A DNA stretch of 7,715 nt from CAZVEV01 sp964625865 (GCA_964625865.1 CAZVEV010000292.1:1-7715), one strand, 5' to 3'; positions 1 through 5,672 are shown, counted from the first letter of the stretch. Notes: generated from the letters alone by a model not told the origin. Numbers and translations: made by a program.

Positions 1-10
1 CCGCGCATCT

Positions 11-670
11 TCAAACCGCCCGATTTACCCCATTTTCACACCGGCGCTGACACCAGTTGCAGAAGGCGACAATGGCCGCCCGGTGCATGTTGATCGTGCG
101 TGGCGACAGGGGCTCGGACTCCGGGTCTTCCGGGTTGCGGGGCATTCGGGCAAGCTTGTCCATCCAGCGCTGAACGACCTGTCGATGGATGTCCTTGAGC
201 CTGCCGAACCGACATTCGCTGACCACGCGTCCGAGATAGTCTCGAACATGCCGCACATGCCTGGCCGAGACCCGCCTGCCCCGAACAGTCTTGACCGCCA
301 GTTCGGCCAGATAGGCCTTTGTGTGCTTGCCGAGGGGCGTGTCGAGATGGCTTGCCGCCGTGATCTCCTCACGACTCATGACACCGGCCTTGACCTTCTC
401 GACGTCGGCCAGGATGTCGGCCAGCACCTTCTCCGCCGCCTGCCTGTCGCGACACCCCGTCGACTTTCGCCGCATCCGCCGCGAGGCATCGCGATACCGG
501 ACGTACCAACAGTCAGAGACGAACTGGACACGCCCATCGTCCAGGAGAGGGGCTATACGGACCTGCCCCTTCCCGCTGGCCCATCGGGCCAGCTTCCTGC
601 CGCGCCGCGTGATGATCTCCGCCCCGTCGGGCATCGGGATCGGGTACTTTTTCTTGTAGATCGTTGCCAT
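11..670 (-). CDS. Tyrosine recombinase (phage-type integrase), N-terminal half only; possibly disrupted
   Basis: Site-specific recombinase expected to integrate and excise the element. Seen: 219 aa from an ATG at 670 preceded by AAGGA five bases upstream, which favours this start over the GTG at 751. Residues 1-75 are a basic, beta-rich leader with KKKYPIPMPDGAEI, WYVRYRD and RKSTGCRD blocks, typical of the arm-site-binding region of this integrase family. Residues 75-210 are helical, ending in a core-binding (SAM-like) domain with LSPRTINMHRAAIVAFCNWC, the usual sequence just before the catalytic domain. The frame stops at 11-13 (TGA), soon after NWC, so none of the catalytic residues (Arg, His-x-x-Arg, Tyr) are present. 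Family members are roughly 400 aa. Other frames remain open to the window edge, so a frameshift here would extend the protein. It lies 207 bp downstream of the primase gene. Family call is strong; integrity is doubtful. Confidence 0.85.
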   Translation of the reverse strand: MATIYKKKYPIPMPDGAEIITRRGRKLARWASGKGQVRIAPLLDDGRVQFVSDCWYVRYRDASRRMRRKSTGCRDRQAAEKVLADILADVEKVKAGVMSREEITAASHLDTPLGKHTKAYLAELAVKTVRGRRVSARHVRHVRDYLGRVVSECRFGRLKDIHRQVVQRWMDKLARMPRNPEDPESEPLSPRTINMHRAAIVAFCNWCQRRCENGVNRAV

Positions 671-877
671 CTGCGTCCTTTCCATTGCGGCCAGGGCACT
701 GCCCCGCCCAATCTTGTCGTTCGTGTCACACTGAGCGGTCACTCGCCGCACACAGCAAGGGCTTTCCGGCGAGATTCTTCCGCCTCCAACCAGGGCACCA
801 GATTGCCCAAAGTGCCCAGAGTTCCACTCGGAGACCCTTTTGATACTTTTGGCACTGCGCGCCCCAGGCCCGCGTAT
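671..877. other. Intergenic gap between primase and integrase genes
   Basis: This stretch of about 207 bp holds the integrase ribosome binding site (minus-strand AAGGA at 676-680). It also has a 6-bp inverted repeat GGGCAC/GTGCCC at 793-798 and 812-817 with a 13-base loop and no T-run after it, so it is not a convincing intrinsic terminator. The integrase frame stays open upstream to a GTG at 751, but without a ribosome binding site. I see no separate gene and no clear sigma-70 promoter. The gap suggests the integrase may be expressed separately from the tightly packed HTH-zinc-primase operon. Confidence 0.5.
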
Positions 878-3190
878 TCACGCGGACATCGTCAGAGCCG
901 CGGGGTTGATGCGGTGGACCACTTTGGGCCGGCCTCGGGTTGCCTTCGTCTCAGCCCGCAGCCAGTCCAGTTCGATCAGTTCGGCCACCGCCAGTTGCAC
1001 CTGGTGCTTGTCGCTGAGCATCGACCAGTGCTTGATGTACACATCCCGCTCGGTGAAGCCGTCAGTGACCTCGCCGGAGATGATCCGCTTGGCCAGGGCC
1101 CGTGCATGGGCGACGCCGGGATCGATGCCGCACGAGTAGACGCGCCGCGCATGACTTTCGAGCACCTCACCCCAGCCGATGGCCCGAACGAGGGCGTCAT
1201 CCCGGACCGGGCCCTGGTGCCCCTCGGCCAGGTGGGCGATCAGGGACACCGCGGGAATCAGCTTGCGGTACTTGGTCAGGTGGCTCTCCATGGCCGGATG
1301 CTCTCCCCCGCGCCGCAGACAATTCTCGCGGACGGTCATCCAGTCGTTGAACCGCTCCTGGGCAACAGGGTCGAAGCGGAAGAACGGCACACCGGACTCG
1401 TCGAAGATGTCTATCTCGGCCCCGATGGCTATGGCGTTGAGATCCTCCAGCCGGCGGAAGACGTCGAACACAGTCTGGCGTGCCTCCTTGTCGGGAAGGC
1501 GATCCACAACTCTCCATACCCCCGGATCGTCCGGCCAGACCGACAGTTGGAACCGCTGCATCAGACCATCGTCGCCCCTACCGCCACGGATAGCCCCGTG
1601 CAGGTACATCCCCAACGGCCCCGGCTGGATCGTACCCAGAATTGACGTGCAGGCACCCGTGATGAACGTGTTGCCGCGCGCAATCCGGTCGGACTCGAAC
1701 TTCCCGTTGCCAGCCCATGTCTCCAGGTAGAACGCGCGAGCCCCGTCTTGCCCGGGCCGATCGAGCGACTGGAGGAAGCCCATCATCTCATCGCGCTCCA
1801 CCAGCACGCCATGGGGATTGTCGGCCAGGATCTCGGCAAGGGCCTCGACCGTCGTGTCGTTGACGGTGTAACGCCTGCGCCTGGGCCTCTCGGGCTGGTC
1901 GGGCACGAGTCTGTCACTGAGGGCCTCGACGTCCCCGCCCTTGGCCATGGCGTCTTCGACCTGCCGCTTGGCCTGCTTGGCCTCGATGCCAGCCAGTTCG
2001 ACTTGCCGACCGTAAACCTTCATCGCGGCCTTGTGTTCGTCACGAGCGGCGGCCGTCAGGCTCTGGATTGGCATCAACACCTGTTTCATCGGCGGGCTCT
2101 TCATCAGGCTCGGCCGACCGATCAGCATGCCCCACAGATTCGGGTACTCCGTCCAGTCGTCGTACTGCAGAGGCCGAATGGAAGCCCTGCGCCCGATCAT
2201 GCCCGCCAGCGCTACCATGGCTGAAGCAGCCGGGAACTCGATCGGGCACTGCATTCGCTCGGCGATGTCCACCACCCACGGCCGGACAGTCGCGGGTAGC
2301 AGCCCGGGGTCGAAGGCCTTCACCGCCGGCAGGTCATCGGGGATCGGCTGAGGCAAGGGCCAGTCATTGCCATCACCGAGGTAGCGGTCCGGCCAGTGCT
2401 CCACCATGGCTTGGCGGGATGTGTCCGGGTCGTAGCGCCCGATGCTCCGGGCTATCTGTTCTACCTCCCTGGTATCCAAAGGCGGTTTGCAGCGACGAGT
2501 GTTGATCGCCAGCAGCGCGGGGGCGATCTCCGCCGGTGTCATGCCGATCTGCCGCATGTGCCCGGCCTGGCTGGCGAGGGTCTTGTTACGGCAACCCTTG
2601 GGAATCGCCTCATCAATCCCAGCGGCGTCAGGCGCGGGCTGCCCCGAGCCCGAAGCGTCGTCGATCATCTCCAGCAACCACGCCGGCGCGTCGACAATCT
2701 CGTGCTCGCCCGGCTGCTGGCCGATCAGCCAGCAGTACTGTCGCCCGGACTCGTGATCGCTCGGCGGCAGGATGACATATCCGCCATCGCCCTTGATATC
2801 GATCCCCGCACCGATCCTGCCGGTGCTGCATTTGATTTGCCGGTGGGGCCACTTGAAGAACACATGCCGACCGCCGCCACCGGTCTGACTCTCGACCGTC
2901 TCAGGCAGTCGACCGTGTTCAGTTTCCAGGCACTCCAGCGACACATCCCCGTCGTGACGGGGATCGATGTCCACCGCGAACACGCCGGAGGCTTTGCCGG
3001 TTCGCAGGCCAATGGCCGCGTCAGGCCAGCGAGTCCACCAGGACCGAATCGCGTCGACGTCGGTCGTCGCATCGTAGAACCCATGTTGCACCAGCGGCTG
3101 GTGCCCCGTGGGATGGCAGGGAAATACCTGCCACCCCATCCGGGCGTACTCAATAGCCGCATCAAGAAGTGTCGCCACCTGAACACTCAT
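878..3190 (-). CDS. Multidomain replication protein: prim-pol primase/polymerase, PriCT_1, DUF3987 helicase-like ATPase, C-terminal winged helix
   Basis: Probably starts or drives replication of the element by making primers and opening DNA. Seen: 770 aa; ATG at 3190 behind GGGAGG eight bases away and overlapping the upstream stop by ATGA. Residues 8-175 form a prim-pol (AEP) domain with VDID (Asp74, Asp76), TGGGGRHVFFK (His109) and GAGID (Asp131), matching the metal- and nucleotide-binding motifs. Residues 195-255 (IPKGCRNKTLASQAGHMRQ to VEQIARSIGRY) fit PriCT_1. Residues 300-660 fit DUF3987: GRPSLMKSPPMK (358-369) is the P-loop, VLVERDEMMGFL (462-473) the Walker B-like segment, and AGNGKFESDR and SILGTIQPGPL are family signatures. 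Residues 705-765 resemble a winged helix with a basic TRGRPK tail. Known: this arrangement occurs in phages, plasmids and integrative elements. Role in this element is inferred from context. Frame is intact, with all key motifs present. Confidence 0.92.
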   Translation of the reverse strand: MSVQVATLLDAAIEYARMGWQVFPCHPTGHQPLVQHGFYDATTDVDAIRSWWTRWPDAAIGLRTGKASGVFAVDIDPRHDGDVSLECLETEHGRLPETVESQTGGGGRHVFFKWPHRQIKCSTGRIGAGIDIKGDGGYVILPPSDHESGRQYCWLIGQQPGEHEIVDAPAWLLEMIDDASGSGQPAPDAAGIDEAIPKGCRNKTLASQAGHMRQIGMTPAEIAPALLAINTRRCKPPLDTREVEQIARSIGRYDPDTSRQAMVEHWPDRYLGDGNDWPLPQPIPDDLPAVKAFDPGLLPATVRPWVVDIAERMQCPIEFPAASAMVALAGMIGRRASIRPLQYDDWTEYPNLWGMLIGRPSLMKSPPMKQVLMPIQSLTAAARDEHKAAMKVYGRQVELAGIEAKQAKRQVEDAMAKGGDVEALSDRLVPDQPERPRRRRYTVNDTTVEALAEILADNPHGVLVERDEMMGFLQSLDRPGQDGARAFYLETWAGNGKFESDRIARGNTFITGACTSILGTIQPGPLGMYLHGAIRGGRGDDGLMQRFQLSVWPDDPGVWRVVDRLPDKEARQTVFDVFRRLEDLNAIAIGAEIDIFDESGVPFFRFDPVAQERFNDWMTVRENCLRRGGEHPAMESHLTKYRKLIPAVSLIAHLAEGHQGPVRDDALVRAIGWGEVLESHARRVYSCGIDPGVAHARALAKRIISGEVTDGFTERDVYIKHWSMLSDKHQVQLAVAELIELDWLRAETKATRGRPKVVHRINPAALTMSA

Positions 3191-3810
3191 TCGGCCGCCC
3201 TCCCTTGGCCCTGAGGATTGCCCTCTACCCGTGAAGCGGTCCCCCAGATAGGCCGCAGTTCGTCTAGCACGCCGGGACCCGCATGCGCCGCCAGCCCCGT
3301 CTCCTGCGTACACGTTCCGTGGGCGTGATAGTGGCGAAAGAACACGTGATTCTCAGCGCAGCGGAAGACGAGCGTGGCGCCGGGCATGAATCCATCAGGC
3401 ATGTTACTGCCGTAGAACTGCAGACCGAGGTGGTCCAGGTACATGATCTGCCGGTTCGGCATGACGCACATCAGTGATGCGAATTGGACTTCCTGTCCCC
3501 GGCAAACTGGGCAGCGCACCGGCTGTTCCATGGGACCGAGCCTGCAAAAGTCGAGTGTTCGATGCCCTGTCGGGTAGGCTGCCGGCGGTCCCGCAGCCTG
3601 AGCCGTCGCCGCCTCGGCCCAGTCCCGCCAGCGAAGCTTGGCCGGATCGATCTTGCCAGCACACTCGCGGCAGACCACATCGCGCGTGCCCTCCAGGAAC
3701 ACCTCCAGACCAACCACTGAGTCCGTCCGGTGCCCACACAAGGCGCAGGGGTCATTCGTCGCACGACCGTTGTGTTTGACCTCGATGCGAGGGCCTTGGT
3801 TATCGGTCAT
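3187..3810 (-). CDS. Cys-rich, probable zinc-binding protein of the element (unrecognised family)
   Basis: I do not recognise the family. Seen: 207 aa. The N-terminal third has Cys22-x2-Cys25 and Cys47-x2-Cys50, a four-cysteine knuckle layout. A second group is Cys100-x2-Cys103 (CPVC) with Cys115, Cys151 and His155 and a later HYHAH stretch, which could make another metal site. No signal peptide or membrane segment is visible. The ATG at 3810 overlaps the HTH gene stop by ATGA and is preceded by an exceptionally complementary Shine-Dalgarno sequence. Its own stop overlaps the primase ATG the same way. Wedged between the HTH regulator and the primase, it may help replication, recombination or regulation, but that is positional inference only. 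A structural zinc-ribbon or a small nuclease-like role are both possible. Confidence 0.7.
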   Translation of the reverse strand: MTDNQGPRIEVKHNGRATNDPCALCGHRTDSVVGLEVFLEGTRDVVCRECAGKIDPAKLRWRDWAEAATAQAAGPPAAYPTGHRTLDFCRLGPMEQPVRCPVCRGQEVQFASLMCVMPNRQIMYLDHLGLQFYGSNMPDGFMPGATLVFRCAENHVFFRHYHAHGTCTQETGLAAHAGPGVLDELRPIWGTASRVEGNPQGQGRAAE

Positions 3811-4067
3811 AGGATCACCTCCATCTCTTCAGCCTTGGGGCAGCCCTCGCCAATCCAAGCCTCGACGACCTCGCGGGGCCAACGAACCATGGCTCCGAGC
3901 TTGACCGGGCGGGGCATCCGCCCCGAGTCGGTCAGGCGGTACACAGTCCTGGCCGAACAGTCCAGCATCCGGGCCACATTCTGGACGTTGAGCAGTGCAG
4001 GCATTTCGCCGGGGCCTGCATCCCGGCCGTCGATTCGCTCGACGGTAGCGGCGGTGGTGGCAACCAT
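3807..4067 (-). CDS. AlpA/excisionase-type helix-turn-helix DNA-binding protein (HTH_17 / MerR-like fold)
   Basis: Small DNA-binding protein that in related elements acts as excisionase, transcriptional activator, or both. Seen: 86 aa. Residues 23-75 hold the hallmark pattern LLNVQNVARMLDCSARTVYRLTDSGRMPRPVKLGAMVRWPREVVEAW: a helix-turn-helix followed by the small wing (x-W-P/R-x-x-V-x-x-W) of the AlpA/HTH_17 family. The first ~20 residues are a non-conserved leader. I chose the ATG at 4067 because GAGGT stands six bases upstream; GTG at 4073 and the Met at residue 22 are alternatives. It heads the HTH-zinc-primase chain and is downstream of the repeat cluster at 4151-4224, which it could bind. 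Known: such proteins sit beside integrases in prophages, satellites and integrative elements. The exact role, Xis or regulator, is inferred. Confidence 0.85.
   Translation of the reverse strand: MVATTAATVERIDGRDAGPGEMPALLNVQNVARMLDCSARTVYRLTDSGRMPRPVKLGAMVRWPREVVEAWIGEGCPKAEEMEVIL
3812..3822 (-). promoter_or_regulatory. Extended Shine-Dalgarno sequence for the zinc-protein gene
   Basis: Minus-strand GGAGGTGATCC is an 11-base perfect complement of the usual 16S rRNA 3' end (GGATCACCTCC). The GGAGG core ends seven bases before the ATG at 3810, an ideal distance. It lies inside the last codons of the HTH gene, so its coding sequence (EMEVIL-stop) is shaped by this site. It fixes the zinc-protein start and suggests strong re-initiation of translation. 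Confidence 0.85.
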
Positions 4068-4238
4068 TCGCACACCTCATGAACACGGCAAGAAGGAGGT
4101 CAACTGGGGCGAGCCACACGCCCGCCCTACATTAGTAGAGGGGGCGACTCTGTGACCAAAACGAGGGAATCGTGTGACCTTCTTGCGGGAATTCGGGGGA
4201 ATTGCAGGGAATTCAGGCGGGAACGGCGTGCAGCCCCA
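4068..4238. other. Control region between the wHTH gene and the HTH-zinc-primase operon
   Basis: A non-coding stretch of about 171 bp. It contains the repeat cluster at 4151-4224, a possible weak minus-strand promoter, and a 5-bp inverted repeat (ACCTC at 4074-4078, GAGGT at 4096-4100) that would pair the HTH gene's ribosome binding site with an upstream ACCTCCTTCT segment in the mRNA leader. The promoter guess is minus-strand TTGGTC at 4154-4159, a 17-bp spacer and ACTAAT at 4131-4136. If right, the repeats overlap and flank the -35 element. A small inverted repeat AGCCC/GGGCT at 4232-4246 spans the preceding gene's stop but lacks a T-run. Confidence 0.45.
4151..4224. repeat. Iteron-like direct repeats: two 22-bp units plus a 10-bp-phased GGGAATT series
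   Basis: On the plus strand TGTGACC occurs at 4151-4157 and 4173-4179, and GGGAAT at 4165-4170 and 4187-4192. Two adjacent 22-bp units therefore share TGTGACC-N7-GGGAAT (14 of 22 positions identical). The second motif then continues as GGGAATT at 4187, 4197 and 4207, exactly 10 bp apart, with a degenerate GGGAAC at 4219. Two and one helical turns of spacing suggest cooperative protein binding on one face of the DNA. Its place just upstream of the HTH gene, in an element with its own primase, fits either an operator or replication-origin iterons. Which of these it is cannot be told from sequence. Confidence 0.65.
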
Positions 4239-5213
4239 TTAGGGCTTGTCGAATCGGCAGATCATTGTGTAGCTCGGCCAATCGTTGGGGCCTTCCTTGA
4301 GGATGATCACGTGGTCGTCGAGGTCGTGCTCCTGCAAGCGGTTCCTGAGTTTGGAGATGGCCTTGCGAAGCCGTTGCATGGCCTTCTTGAACGCTTCTTC
4401 GCCATCTTCCTTGCGCGACGTTTCGAACCCATCGACGGCTCGCTGCATCGCCCCAAGGTCCTGCGGGCGGCCCAGATGTTTGACAAGAAGCCAGAATACA
4501 CGACTGATCTGGGTGTCATAGCCCAGGTACAGTCGCTTGCCCAGCCAATTGACGGCCCTCCGTTCATACAGGTCCTCTTCAGGCAGACCGAACTCCATCT
4601 CGCCAGTGTCAATGGACTCGTCGCCCCGGCCATGATCGTCCGACGACAATTTGGACTGGGAGTCCTTTTCCCGGTCACAGGAGTCGGAGACAGCAGCAGG
4701 GGCGGACATCGCATCACTCTTCACTGGCGGCGGTACGCGCTGCACGCTGCCGGGCTGTGCCTGGGCGTCCCACAGCAGATGAAGCACGGCCGCACGCACC
4801 TTCTCGGGCGGCTGAGTGTCTTCACGCGCCAGGTACTCGGCCCAACGGATGCCCGTTGTCGTAAGCCTTGCCCTGACAAGCGTGCATTCGTACGGTTCCG
4901 TGGTCAGAATCGGCTTGGACGGCGCAACGGACGGATAGTCCCCGCGTACGTGAAAGTACTCCGTGCATGGTTCGTCGGCATCGGCATAAGTGCACGTGTT
5001 CCGAATGATCCCCTCGGCCGCACCAGCCTTGGCCAATGCACGAAAGGCCGTCCAGTCGATATCGGTCGTTTCCGCCGGCAGATCCTGGAACCTCTCGGTG
5101 AGTCTCCGCAGCAAGCCGAGGATTGCGCGACTCTCAGGCGTATCCTGGAACCAGGGGTCCATGAAATCGACACCCTTGTGGCCGTCATCCTCTTGATCGT
5201 AAGCCCTGATCAT
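4239..5213 (-). CDS. Element protein with C-terminal winged-helix-like DNA-binding domain (otherwise unrecognised)
   Basis: I do not recognise the full-length family. Seen: 324 aa, in three parts. Residues 25-130 are helical, ending ECTLVRARLTTTGIRWAEYL, which could be a winged-helix or oligomerisation domain. Residues 152-208 are a low-complexity, Ser/Asp/Pro-rich linker. Residues 215-322 have the pattern of an OmpR/PhoB-type winged helix: GKRLYLGYDTQISRVFWLLVKHLGRP, then AMQRLRKAISKLRNRL as a likely recognition helix, then a beta-rich wing (HVIILKE, YTMICRF). I chose the ATG at 5213 because GGGAG lies seven bases upstream and it overlaps the preceding stop by ATGA. The frame is open to an ATG at 5282, which has no ribosome binding site. 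It lies upstream of the repeat cluster and could regulate the primase operon, but this is inference from position. No membrane segment or catalytic motif is visible. Confidence 0.65.
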   Translation of the reverse strand: MIRAYDQEDDGHKGVDFMDPWFQDTPESRAILGLLRRLTERFQDLPAETTDIDWTAFRALAKAGAAEGIIRNTCTYADADEPCTEYFHVRGDYPSVAPSKPILTTEPYECTLVRARLTTTGIRWAEYLAREDTQPPEKVRAAVLHLLWDAQAQPGSVQRVPPPVKSDAMSAPAAVSDSCDREKDSQSKLSSDDHGRGDESIDTGEMEFGLPEEDLYERRAVNWLGKRLYLGYDTQISRVFWLLVKHLGRPQDLGAMQRAVDGFETSRKEDGEEAFKKAMQRLRKAISKLRNRLQEHDLDDHVIILKEGPNDWPSYTMICRFDKP

Positions 5214-5368
5214 GACGTCGCTCCCGCCACCCGCCGCCAGGTCGGCGGTTTGGTGCCATCGGCGGTGACGCGGATGTGACATAGGTGGTTCTTACTCATT
5301 TCGTGTTGCCCGTGCGCATCAGCCAGCCGGCACAGGCGTGCAACCGCTGGCGTTTCGTTGTCAAACAT
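5210..5368 (-). CDS. Small ORF at the element border (52 aa), unrecognised
   Basis: Seen: 52 aa from an ATG at 5368, beginning MFDNETPAVARLCRLADAHG and ending in a TGA that overlaps the next gene's ATG at 5213 by ATGA, a pattern shared by other genes of this window. The N-terminal half reads as one amphipathic helix; the second half (NHLCHIRVTADGTKPPTWRRV) looks like a short beta hairpin. Neither start has a clear Shine-Dalgarno sequence. A shorter version starts at the ATG at 5299, which overlaps the stop of the hsdR-fragment frame by ATGA. It could be a genuine small element protein, or the truncated 5' end of one cut by recombination at the border. Function unknown. Confidence 0.4.
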   Translation of the reverse strand: MFDNETPAVARLCRLADAHGQHEMSKNHLCHIRVTADGTKPPTWRRVAGATS

Positions 5369-5547
5369 CTTCGTGATCGCGCGGCAACCGGCACCACGTC
5401 CCGCTCGCCAATCACACTCAGGGCTCCACCAACACCGAAGGTCTCTTGGTCCCGTGCGTAGACGTTCTCCCACCCCGGCATGTCGTGCAGGCGCCCAGTA
5501 AGCGTCGTCTGAGCTAGGTGGTCTTCGCTGTTAATGTCCGTGCTCAT
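5296..5547 (-). pseudogene. hsdR: 5' fragment of type I restriction endonuclease subunit R, truncated at the element border
   Basis: HsdR is the translocase/nuclease subunit of type I restriction enzymes. Seen: an 83-codon frame starting with ATG at 5547. Residues 1-53 (MSTDINSEDHL, GWENVY, QETFG, GERDVV) match the N-terminal pattern of one HsdR group, which typically begins MSTDIN-x-E and reaches GWE-x-VY and ERDVV at these positions. Right after this, near 5390, the conserved continuation (an RDLRAAL-like segment) is absent in all three minus-strand frames; the tail up to the TGA at 5296 looks like unrelated sequence. Full-length HsdR is about 1000 aa, so no nuclease or helicase domain is present here. 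It is coupled by ATGA to the upstream 39-aa ORF, in the position hsdR occupies in such operons. Best read as hsdR cut by the incoming element. Confidence 0.7.
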
Positions 5548-5663
5548 AGGGCCCGGGGCACTCGGAAGTCCGATATTTCGCGCATGTCGACAGCGATCTG
5601 TTTCGGATTCGCCGTCAAGAAATCAAATTGCAAGCGATTATTATATATGCACTTAAGGGCCAT
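5544..5663 (-). CDS. 39-aa ORF between the AlbA_2 gene and the hsdR fragment, unrecognised
   Basis: Seen: ATG at 5663, nine bases after the stop... TAA (5673-5675) of the AlbA_2 gene, preceded by AAAGG six bases upstream. It reads MALKCIYNNRLQFDFLTANP and continues to VPRAL, and its TGA overlaps the hsdR-fragment ATG by ATGA. Ribosome binding site, tight spacing and stop-start overlap on both sides support translation, either as a small protein or as a leader that couples translation of hsdR. The DNA is noticeably more AT-rich (around 5621-5655) than its neighbours, so it may instead be the remnant of a transferred or decayed gene. No motif is recognisable and no membrane segment is seen. Confidence 0.45.
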   Translation of the reverse strand: MALKCIYNNRLQFDFLTANPKQIAVDMREISDFRVPRAL

Positions 5664-5672
5664 GGTGCGCCT

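Noticed and set aside
6..12. Shared CATCTTC with 5366-5372 as an attachment-site core
   Set aside because: Seven bases can match by chance, and the match would sit inside the integrase end and a small ORF. The true left end is probably outside the window.
793..817. Intrinsic terminator after the primase gene
   Set aside because: The stem is only 6 bp with a 13-base loop, and no T-run follows on either strand.
799..820. Sigma-54-like -24/-12 promoter (minus-strand TGGGCAC...GGGCAA)
   Set aside because: The distance between the GG and GC elements is one base off and the TTGC part is poor.
83..1645. Long plus-strand open frame of about 520 codons
   Set aside because: It lies antisense to the integrase and the primase C-terminus, whose motifs are recognisable, and its Pro/Arg/His/Gly-rich translation is typical of the opposite strand of GC-rich genes.
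4152..5279. Plus-strand open frame of about 375 codons
   Set aside because: It is antisense to the 324-aa minus-strand gene, has no ribosome binding site, and would have to start inside the repeat cluster. The minus-strand protein has a coherent winged-helix-like C-terminus and ribosome binding site.
5214..5282. Upstream start (ATG at 5282) for the winged-helix-like gene
   Set aside because: There is no Shine-Dalgarno sequence before it, and the extension overlaps the small border ORF. The ATG at 5213 has GGGAG and an ATGA overlap.
5340..5390. GCAACCG direct repeat (5340-5346 and 5384-5390) as a target-site duplication
   Set aside because: It is only 7 bp, both copies are on the same side of the element, and it fits no known insertion pattern.
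5636..5650. TATAAT on the minus strand (5640-5645) as a promoter for hsdR
   Set aside because: No recognisable -35 box lies 16-18 bp upstream, and the site is inside the 39-aa ORF. AT-richness alone explains it.
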